A stretch of 7,195 nucleotides of DNA, taken from assembly GCA_035302405.1 (NCBI GenBank), contig DATGSR010000192.1, forward strand, positions 1-7,195, given 5' to 3'. The stretch comes from CALKWS01 sp035302405. GTDB lineage: Bacteria > Actinomycetota > Actinomycetes > Actinomycetales > Beutenbergiaceae. Positions 1 to 4,837 of the stretch are shown here, piece by piece; within the stretch, counting starts at the first letter, position 1; every line of letters begins with the position of its first letter. The position numbers and the translations under genes were made by a program. The notes below the pieces were generated by a model. The model did no database searches and had not been told where the DNA came from. It saw nothing but the letters and a program-made list of their open reading frames with translations.

Positions 1-144
1 CCAGCGCTCCACTGCCCGCAGGAAGGCCTCGGCGGTCATCTCCTCCGCCACACCCAGGTCGCCGAATCGTCTCGCCAGGGCGGCCACCACCCGGGGCCAC
101 TCGTCGCGGTGAACCCGGGAGAGGACGCCATCTATTTCGCCCAT
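1..144 (-). CDS. ECF42-type RNA polymerase sigma factor, N-terminal fragment
   Basis: This is the first 48 residues of a sigma-70 family factor; the rest lies beyond the low-coordinate edge. From ATG at 144 it reads MGEIDGVLSRVHRDEWPRVV, then a helix with ALARRFGDLGVAEEMTAEAF and LRAVERW. This is the region 2 entry typical of ECF sigma factors of the DGPF-associated group (ECF42), where 'ALARR..D...AEE...EA...A...W' is the usual pattern. The gene just upstream is a DGPF/YCII protein whose stop is 6 bp before this ATG, which is the known partner arrangement. An in-frame GTG directly precedes the ATG and could be the start instead. No good Shine-Dalgarno is visible, so translation is probably coupled to the upstream gene. 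ECF42 proteins normally carry a long C-terminal TPR-like extension, which cannot be seen here. Family assignment rests on the short fragment plus context; the regulated process is unknown. Confidence 0.8.
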   Translation of the reverse strand, partial: MGEIDGVLSRVHRDEWPRVVAALARRFGDLGVAEEMTAEAFLRAVERW

Positions 145-150
145 CACGAC

Positions 151-477
151 TCACAGGAACGGGCGTAGTTCGACCCTACGGTTGCAGTGCTTGGATCCCG
201 AGGCGGCCAGACGCAACGCCTCGTGGTGATCGGGAACGTCAAGGATCCAGAAGCCCGCTGTGAACTCCTTCGTCTCGATGTAGGGCCCGTCGGTGACCAG
301 CGGCTGCTCACCGCGGCCGTCGATCACCGTGGCCTCACCGGGCGCGGCGAGGCCGCCGGCAAATACCCAGTGCCCCGCCGAGCGTAAGCGCTGGTTGAAC
401 TCTTCGATCTCGGCCATTTCCTGCGGGGTGGCGGAGTTGGGCCTTTCATCGAGCACGGAGATGAGGTAGTACGCCAT
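151..477 (-). CDS. DGPF/YCII-domain small protein, partner of ECF42 sigma factor
   Basis: A 108-residue cytoplasmic protein of the YCII-related (DGPF) family. It begins MAYYLISVLDERP, has a helix around residues 19-34 and the family signature VTDGPYIETKEFTAGFWILD at residues 61-80, with Tyr in place of the usual Phe of DGPF. It ends ELRPFL, and the length is normal for the family. The frame stays open upstream for 19 more codons, but the chosen ATG has GGGAG 8 nt upstream (ctccc at 486-490) and matches the family's usual N-terminus. These proteins are a ferredoxin-like dimeric fold of unknown biochemical role. They are regularly encoded next to ECF42 sigma factors and are often the sigma factor's targets. 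Here the stop lies 6 bp before the sigma gene, so the two form one operon. Whether it acts as a sensor, an enzyme or a regulator of the sigma factor is not known. Confidence 0.88.
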   Translation of the reverse strand: MAYYLISVLDERPNSATPQEMAEIEEFNQRLRSAGHWVFAGGLAAPGEATVIDGRGEQPLVTDGPYIETKEFTAGFWILDVPDHHEALRLAASGSKHCNRRVELRPFL

Positions 478-531
478 TGCTGATTCTCCCGTCGTTTCGT
501 GGAAGGGCCCTATGTGGTCCCCTACTTCGTC

Positions 532-558
532 CACGAACAGCGTCAGACGAATCCGACA
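532..558 (-). promoter_or_regulatory. candidate ECF42-type promoter of the DGPF-sigma operon
   Basis: On the minus strand TGTCGG (553-558) is followed after 17 nt by CGTG (532-535). It lies about 55 bp upstream of the DGPF gene start. ECF42 promoters are described as TGTCGA in the -35 region and CGA/TC in the -10 region. The -35 match here is 5 of 6 and the -10 match 3 of 4. Autoregulation would fit the family, but the motif is short and the region GC-rich, so this is only a candidate. Confidence 0.35.
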
Positions 559-576
559 CTACTGGGATGCGAATTT

Positions 577-618
577 CCATGCCCCAGAGTCCATGTCCCA
601 GAGTCCATGTCCCAGAAG
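577..618. repeat. three tandem 14-bp repeats upstream of the DGPF-sigma operon
   Basis: Three head-to-tail units of 14 bp: ccatgccccagagt (577-590), ccatgtcccagagt (591-604) and ccatgtcccagaag (605-618). Unit 2 differs from unit 1 at one base and unit 3 differs from unit 2 at two. They lie in the 154-bp gap between gpmA and the DGPF gene, ending 19 bp upstream of the candidate -35 box of that operon. They could be binding sites for an activator or simply a recent tandem duplication. No frame through them looks coding. Confidence 0.85.
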
Positions 619-647
619 TTGCGACTACCTCTGCGGGCTGTGCGGCA

Positions 648-678
648 CCGCCGGGAGAGTGGCCTCCTCCCCTGGCGG
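648..678 (-). terminator. probable terminator hairpin after gpmA
   Basis: An inverted repeat starting 10 bp past the gpmA stop. Arms ccgccgggag (648-657) and ctcccctggcgg (667-678) pair with a two-base bulge (672-673) around a 9-nt loop. There is no clear T-tract, which is common for terminators in high-GC actinobacteria. The position between a 3' end and the promoter region of the next operon supports the call. Confidence 0.45.
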
Positions 679-688
679 CCGGGCTACC

Positions 689-1426
689 TCAGCGGCCCTG
701 GGCGGCGACTGCGGCGATCGCTTCCTTCGCCGCTTCGGGGTCCAGGTACTTCCCACCCGGGTTGACCGGTCGCAGCGACTCGTCCAGTTCGTACACCAGC
801 GGGATCCCGGTCGGCACGTTCAGCCCGGCGATGGTCTGGTCGTCCACGCCGTCGAGGTGCTTGATGATCGCCCGCAGGGAGTTTCCGTGAGCCGCCACCA
901 GCACCACTTTGCCGGCCTTCAGGTCGGGCACCACGGCATCGTTCCAATAGGGCAACGCACGCTCCAGCACGTCTTTCAGGCATTCGCTGGCCGGAATTGC
1001 CTCGCCGGCGTAGCGCACGTCCCCGTCCTGGGACCATTCCGACCCGGGCTCGATCGGCGGCGGGGGTACATCGTAGGAACGGCGCCAGATCATGAACTGT
1101 TCCTCGCCGAACTCATCCCGGATCTGCTTCTTGTCCTTGCCCTGCAACGCCCCGTAGTGGCGCTCGTTGAGCCGCCAGTGCCGGTGCACGGGGATCCAGT
1201 GCCGGTCGGCGGCGTCCAGGGAGAGATTGGCCGTGGTGATCGCCCGGCGAAGCAGTGAGGTGTGCACCACGTCGGGCAACACACCCTCCTCGACCAGGAG
1301 TTCCCCCCCGCGCACGGCCTCCCGCTCACCGCGTTCCGACAGCGGCACGTCCACCCATCCGGTGAACAGGTTCTTCGCGTTCCATTCGCTCTCGCCGTGG
1401 CGGAGCAGCACCAGCGTGTAGGTCAT
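689..1426 (-). CDS. gpmA: 2,3-bisphosphoglycerate-dependent phosphoglycerate mutase
   Basis: A cytoplasmic glycolytic/gluconeogenic enzyme that interconverts 3- and 2-phosphoglycerate through a phosphohistidine intermediate. The 245-residue protein has the usual length of the cofactor-dependent family. Visible motifs are LLRHGESEWNAKNLFTGW near the N-terminus with catalytic Arg9-His10, SLLRRAITTA (about residues 57-66) with the conserved Arg, LNERHYGALQGKDK (87-100) with acidic Glu88, and LVAAHGNSLRAI (176-187) with the second catalytic His180. The C-terminal GIPLVYELDE segment is also typical. The frame is open well upstream, but homologues start at this MTYTLVLLRHG. The Shine-Dalgarno is weak (TGGAA, very close), and an in-frame ATG six codons earlier is an alternative. 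It begins 31 bp after the lactonase gene ends, so co-transcription is likely. All key residues are intact. Confidence 0.96.
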   Translation of the reverse strand: MTYTLVLLRHGESEWNAKNLFTGWVDVPLSERGEREAVRGGELLVEEGVLPDVVHTSLLRRAITTANLSLDAADRHWIPVHRHWRLNERHYGALQGKDKKQIRDEFGEEQFMIWRRSYDVPPPPIEPGSEWSQDGDVRYAGEAIPASECLKDVLERALPYWNDAVVPDLKAGKVVLVAAHGNSLRAIIKHLDGVDDQTIAGLNVPTGIPLVYELDESLRPVNPGGKYLDPEAAKEAIAAVAAQGR

Positions 1427-1457
1427 GGTTCCAGTCTGCCGCATGCCCCGGGCGAGG

Positions 1458-2516
1458 TCACATCGGCAAGATGAACATCGGCCTGGGGATCTCGATCTCG
1501 TGCTGCACCGGCCCCACCGCGCTGCCATCGCCATTCAGTGCGCTCTCCGGCGCGAAGGGGTGGATCACCACCCGGTCAGCACGTTCCGCGGCCACGATCA
1601 CGTTGGATCCGACCACGGCCATGTGCCGTGGCCAGGCCCCGGTATGGACCTCCCCGGCCGGCTCGAGGCGGGCGCCGTCGTCGTGCACGGTGAAAGTGGT
1701 GAGGGAGTCCGAACCGCGGGAAGCCACGAGCACCACTCCGCGGGAGTACAGGATGTGGGACAGGTAATGCGCGTCCTGCGACTTGCCGGGCAGGGTGGCG
1801 CCGGGCAGTTGCTGCACCAGTTTGCCCTGGCCGGTCTCTTCGTCCCATTCCAGCACAAGCACCTCCCCACTGAGTTCAGCGGAGACGTACAGATGCGACC
1901 CCTTGCCGGCGAAGTGCCGCGGGCCGGTGCCGGCGGGCAGGGTGGTGATCACCGGTTCGGGCTCGGGCCGCCCGGCGTCCAGGGCATAGGAGCGGATCTC
2001 ATCGGTCCCCAGGTCCGCCACCATGAGGTAACCGCCACCGGGTGAGATGCGGGTGGAGTGCGCATGCGGCCCCGTCTGGCGGTTGGGGTCCGCGCCGGAG
2101 CCGTGGTGTTCGTAGGTGAGCACGTGTTCGGAGACGTCCCCGGCTTCGGTCAGTTCGATCGCCGAGAGGGTGCCGTCCCCGTAGTTCGCCGCGTACAGCC
2201 ACTGACCTTGCGGATGCACCCGGATATGACAGGGCGAGGCACCCCGAGTGCGAACTGAGCGCACCGGTCCCAGTGAACAATCCGCGCCCATCCCGGTGGA
2301 TAACACCCGGCCGGGATTCGTCTCGCTCACCGCATAAAGCCGGTCCGCCGCCGGGTGCAAGGTGAGGAAGGACGGTTCGGGCGTCTGCAGCACCGGCTCG
2401 GACCGTGAGGTGCTCCAGTCCCCCGGTGATCCTTGATGGGTGATCCGCCAGATACTCTCCGGATCTGCGCCGCGGTTGCTTCCGGTGCCCACCCACAGGG
2501 TGCGGTGAACTGTCAT
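1458..2516 (-). CDS. pgl: lactonase family protein, probable 6-phosphogluconolactonase (beta-propeller type)
   Basis: A 352-residue protein of the lactonase (seven-bladed beta-propeller) family, the size and type of YbhE/Pgl. The likely reaction is hydrolysis of 6-phosphogluconolactone to 6-phosphogluconate in the oxidative pentose phosphate pathway. Blade-like repeats recur: FLTLHPAADRLYAVSE (50-65), CHIRVHPQGQWLYAANYGDG (96-115), and the family's TGPHAHSTRISPGGGYLMVA (148-167) with its conserved His pair. PRHF and PRHM repeats follow in later blades. There is no signal peptide, so it is cytoplasmic. The family also includes lactonases with other substrates, so exact specificity is inferred. 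It is followed 31 bp later by gpmA, another central-carbon gene. A TANNNT box 7 nt upstream of the ATG and a lack of good Shine-Dalgarno suggest a leaderless transcript. The C-terminus is complete, with a TGA stop. Confidence 0.88.
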   Translation of the reverse strand: MTVHRTLWVGTGSNRGADPESIWRITHQGSPGDWSTSRSEPVLQTPEPSFLTLHPAADRLYAVSETNPGRVLSTGMGADCSLGPVRSVRTRGASPCHIRVHPQGQWLYAANYGDGTLSAIELTEAGDVSEHVLTYEHHGSGADPNRQTGPHAHSTRISPGGGYLMVADLGTDEIRSYALDAGRPEPEPVITTLPAGTGPRHFAGKGSHLYVSAELSGEVLVLEWDEETGQGKLVQQLPGATLPGKSQDAHYLSHILYSRGVVLVASRGSDSLTTFTVHDDGARLEPAGEVHTGAWPRHMAVVGSNVIVAAERADRVVIHPFAPESALNGDGSAVGPVQHEIEIPRPMFILPM

Positions 2517-2523
2517 GGCCTCA

Positions 2524-2552
2524 ACGCTAACGCGGATGCCACCGCCGCGACA
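2524..2552 (-). promoter_or_regulatory. candidate leaderless promoter of the lactonase-gpmA pair
   Basis: On the minus strand TAGCGT (2524-2529) matches the actinobacterial -10 form TANNNT and ends 7 nt before the lactonase ATG, so the transcript could begin at the A of the start codon. A possible -35, TGTCGC (2547-2552), lies 17 bp upstream; it is a poor match to TTGACA. The spacing is the main argument; a TANNNT match alone is common. Confidence 0.35.
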
Positions 2553-2566
2553 CCGGCATTGTGGGT

Positions 2567-2596
2567 GCGGGCCCGCCAGTGCACCGGCGGGCCCGC
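2567..2596 (-). terminator. strong GC hairpin terminator after lsr2
   Basis: Perfect 11-bp arms, gcgggcccgcc (2567-2577) and ggcgggcccgc (2586-2596), surround the 8-nt loop agtgcacc. The hairpin starts 7 bp past the lsr2 stop. Outer bases gtgg (2561-2564) and ccac (2596-2599) could add weak pairing. No T-tract follows in the lsr2 direction. It separates lsr2 from the lactonase gene. Each arm contains the self-complementary decamer gcgggcccgc, so alternative folds or a DNA-binding role are possible. Confidence 0.75.
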
Positions 2597-2603
2597 CACT
2601 AGG

Positions 2604-2930
2604 TCAGTGCGCCCGTTCGTAGGCTTCACGAATTTCGGCGGGAACCCGGCCGCGGTCGGAGACCTGGTAGCCCTGTTCCCGTGCCCAGGTACGAATTTTG
2701 GCGGCGTCGCTGCTGGAGCGAGAACCGCCGCCGGACCTGCTGGTGCGCCGGCGTCCACCGGAACGGCGAGCGTGCCCGATCCAGTGCGCCATATCGTCAC
2801 GCAGTTTGGCGGCATTCTCCTCGCTCAGGTCAATCTCGTATTGCACGCCGTCCAGACCGAAGCTGATGGTTTCCACCGCGTCTGTTCCGTCCACGTCGTC
2901 AATCAAGAGCACTTTGATCTTCTGGGCCAT
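2604..2930 (-). CDS. lsr2: Lsr2 nucleoid-associated protein
   Basis: An H-NS-like xenogeneic silencer of actinobacteria that coats and bridges AT-rich DNA. The 108-residue protein has the usual length. The N-terminal dimerisation domain (about 1-55) begins MAQKIKVLLIDDVDGTDAVE and continues ISFGLDGVQYEIDLSEENAA. A flexible Arg/Ser/Gly-rich linker spans about 55-72. The C-terminal DNA-binding domain (about 73-108) has IRTWAREQGYQVSDRGRVPA, carrying the R93-G94-R95 hook that inserts into the AT minor groove, and ends IREAYERAH. Upstream are a 97-bp leader of noticeably lower GC and the small membrane protein gene after lysS, a familiar Micrococcales order. The Shine-Dalgarno is weak. A strong hairpin follows the stop. 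The Lsr2 family is often autoregulated, and the leader could serve this, but no site is proven. Confidence 0.97.
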   Translation of the reverse strand: MAQKIKVLLIDDVDGTDAVETISFGLDGVQYEIDLSEENAAKLRDDMAHWIGHARRSGGRRRTSRSGGGSRSSSDAAKIRTWAREQGYQVSDRGRVPAEIREAYERAH

Positions 2931-2973
2931 GGCATATCCAATCTCTTGTGAAGTGCGGGATAGTTCGCGTCGT

Positions 2974-2996
2974 TGCTGCTCTTAAGCATTGCAGCA
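2974..2996. promoter_or_regulatory. inverted repeat in the lsr2 leader
   Basis: Arms tgctgc (2974-2979) and gcagca (2991-2996) flank 11 bp that include cttaag. The right arm also forms a second dyad, gcagc-ac-gctgc (2991-3002). It sits 44-66 bp upstream of the lsr2 ATG. It could be an operator for lsr2 or a weak terminator of the preceding membrane-protein gene. A possible -35 for lsr2, TTGACT on the minus strand (3009-3014), lies nearby, but I could not find a convincing -10 at normal spacing. Confidence 0.3.
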
Positions 2997-3027
2997 CGCT
3001 GCCGCCGGAGTCAAAAGATATCAGAGA

Positions 3028-3222
3028 TTAGGATTTGCGTTTGCGCTGGATTCGTGTGGGTATTCGGCTGACGTGTTCGTGCCCTGCTTCACCCGGACGG
3101 CGTTCGGCTTCTCGTTCGCGCCGGTCTGCGTTAACCATTGCCCGCACCACAACCACGAACGCGATCGCCAGTGCGATCGACGGAACGACCGCTCCTGCCA
3201 CATCCCACCAGTTCACGCTCAT
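3028..3222 (-). CDS. small single-span membrane protein coupled to lysS
   Basis: A 64-residue protein of unknown function. It begins MSVNWWDVAGAVVPSIALAI, and residues about 8-29 form one hydrophobic segment ending VVVVRAMV. This is followed by a strongly charged tail with NADRREREAERRPGEAG and IQRKRKS. The shape predicts a short N-terminus, one membrane helix and a basic cytoplasmic tail. Its ATG overlaps the lysS TGA by ATGA, and it has no good Shine-Dalgarno, so translation is probably coupled to lysS. Similar small proteins between lysS and lsr2 are, from memory, usual in Micrococcales. That context, the overlap and the coherent membrane helix argue that it is real despite its size. An opposite-strand frame covers the same bases but shows no comparable organisation. 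Its role is not known. Confidence 0.8.
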   Translation of the reverse strand: MSVNWWDVAGAVVPSIALAIAFVVVVRAMVNADRREREAERRPGEAGHEHVSRIPTRIQRKRKS

Positions 3223-4766
3223 AGCGGCTTCACCAACGGGAATGTAATGGTCTCACGCATACCGCGGCCGGTGAGCGCCATGAGGAGCCGGTCAATTCCC
3301 ATACCCATTCCGCCCGTCGGTGGCATGCCGTGCTCCATCGCCTCCAGGAAGTCCTCGTCCACGCCCATTGCTTCGACGTCACCGCGCGCGGCCAGTTCGG
3401 CCTGCGCTTCCAGGCGCTCGCGTTGGACCACGGGGTCCACGAGTTCGGAGTAAGCCGTGGCCAGTTCCATGCCCCGCACGTACAGGTCCCACTTCTCCAC
3501 CACTCCGGGAACGCTGCGGTGTGCGCGCACCAGCGGTGAGGTGTCTACCGGGTAATCACGCACGAATGTGGGGGCATACAGGTGCGGCGCGACAAAATGT
3601 TCCCAGAGTTCCTCCACGGCTTTACCGTGGGTAAGGTGATCCGTGGGCAACTCCAGCCCGATGGATTCCGCAATCTTGAGCAACTCGGGCAACGGGGTGG
3701 TCGGTGTGATTTCCACTCCTGCCGCTTCCGACAACGACGGGTACAACTCGATGCTGTCCCATTCTCCGCCCACGTCATACTCGGGCCCGTCGGCGAGTGT
3801 CACCGTGGTAGTGCCGAACGCGTCCTGGGCCGCGCGCTGAACGAGTTCACGGGTGAGTCGGGCCATCGTGTTGTAATCGCCGTAGGCCTCATATGCTTCG
3901 AGCATCGCGAATTCCGGTGAATGGGACGAGTCCGCCCCTTCGTTCCGGAAGTTCCGGTTGATCTCGAAAACCTTCTCGATTCCGCCCACCACCGCCCGCT
4001 TCAGAAATAACTCCGGCGCGATACGCAGGTATAGGTCGATGTCATAAGCGTTCATATGAGTCACGAACGGCCGGGCCGCGGCTCCCCCGTGCTGGGTCTG
4101 CAGCATCGGGGTTTCGATCTCCAGGAAGTCCCGCTGGTGGAATTCCTCCCGCAGGGACCTCACCACCGCAGCGCGGGCGCGGACCATCCTCCGCGCCTCC
4201 GGGCGGACGATCAGGTCCACGTACCGGCGGCGCACGCGGGACTCTTCGGAGGATTCCTTGTGCAAGGTCGGCAGCGGGCGCAGCGCTTTACTGGCCAATT
4301 GGTAGGTATCGGCAAATACCGATAATTCACCCCGCCGAGATGAGATCACCCGGCCCCGGGCAAACAGGTGGTCCCCCAAGTCGATGTGTGCCTTGAAGGC
4401 GTCCAGCGCCTCCTTGCCCACCTCCCGCTCGGAGAGCATCACCTGCAACTGGTTACCCTCGCCGTCCTGCAACTGGGCGAAGCACAGCCGGCCGGTGTTC
4501 CGCAGGTACATCACCCGCCCGGCCACGCCCACCACGTCGTCGGTCTCCTCACCGGCCTGCAGGTGGTCATAATCCGCGCGGACCTGAGCGATGGTGGTGG
4601 TGACATCCACGCCCACCGGATAGGGCTCGATTCCCTCCTCCAGGAGTTGCGCGCGCTTGGCCCGCCGCACCCTCAACTGTTCGGGCAGGTCAGGGTCCGC
4701 GGCCGAGCCCTCCGGGAGGGTGGTCTCTGCTGCGGATGGGCCGGTGGTGGGATCGTGCTCAGTCAC
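3219..4766 (-). CDS. lysS: lysyl-tRNA synthetase, class II
   Basis: A cytoplasmic enzyme that charges tRNA-Lys using ATP. The 515-residue protein is typical of bacterial LysRS. An acidic extension of about 28 residues precedes the anticodon-binding OB fold, which includes VVGVAGRVMYLRNTGRLCF (about 78-96) and AQLQDGEGNQLQVML. The class II catalytic domain follows: motif 1 at FLEIETPMLQ (214-223), HGGAAARPFVTHMNAYDIDL (226-245), motif 2 at FEINRNFRNEGADSSHSPEF (267-286), and motif 3 at GMGMGIDRLLMAL (486-498). The start is GTG at 4766-4764, with AGGA 8 nt upstream. A nearer ATG (4770-4768) is out of frame and stops after three codons. The stop overlaps the next gene by ATGA. It lies 71 bp after panC with no terminator visible between them, so read-through from panC is possible alongside its own promoter. 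No key motif is missing. Confidence 0.97.
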   Translation of the reverse strand: MTEHDPTTGPSAAETTLPEGSAADPDLPEQLRVRRAKRAQLLEEGIEPYPVGVDVTTTIAQVRADYDHLQAGEETDDVVGVAGRVMYLRNTGRLCFAQLQDGEGNQLQVMLSEREVGKEALDAFKAHIDLGDHLFARGRVISSRRGELSVFADTYQLASKALRPLPTLHKESSEESRVRRRYVDLIVRPEARRMVRARAAVVRSLREEFHQRDFLEIETPMLQTQHGGAAARPFVTHMNAYDIDLYLRIAPELFLKRAVVGGIEKVFEINRNFRNEGADSSHSPEFAMLEAYEAYGDYNTMARLTRELVQRAAQDAFGTTTVTLADGPEYDVGGEWDSIELYPSLSEAAGVEITPTTPLPELLKIAESIGLELPTDHLTHGKAVEELWEHFVAPHLYAPTFVRDYPVDTSPLVRAHRSVPGVVEKWDLYVRGMELATAYSELVDPVVQRERLEAQAELAARGDVEAMGVDEDFLEAMEHGMPPTGGMGMGIDRLLMALTGRGMRETITFPLVKPL

Positions 4767-4773
4767 GCATTAG

Positions 4774-4779
4774 ATCCTA
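4774..4779 (-). promoter_or_regulatory. TANNNT box / Shine-Dalgarno of lysS
   Basis: The minus-strand TAGGAT (4774-4779) ends exactly 7 nt before the lysS GTG. It can be read as a TANNNT -10 box giving a leaderless transcript, or its AGGA can serve as a Shine-Dalgarno at 8-nt spacing. No acceptable -35 is seen at 17-18 bp. The two readings are exclusive in any one transcript. The rest of the 71-bp gap up to panC shows no clear terminator. Confidence 0.35.
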
Positions 4780-4837
4780 TCGGCCGGGTCCTGATGACCT
4801 CATATCGTGCGTGTCACAGCATCGCGCGCCGGATCGG

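Noticed and set aside
478..534. Longer DGPF protein starting 19 codons upstream
   Set aside because: The extension would overlap the candidate promoter, is not seen in the family, and the internal ATG has a good Shine-Dalgarno.
577..618. Possible CRISPR array from the 14-bp repeats
   Set aside because: The units are directly adjacent with no spacers and are too short.
512..1258. Long plus-strand open frame opposite gpmA
   Set aside because: It is antisense to a clear phosphoglycerate mutase, has no recognisable domain, and is expected in GC-rich DNA.
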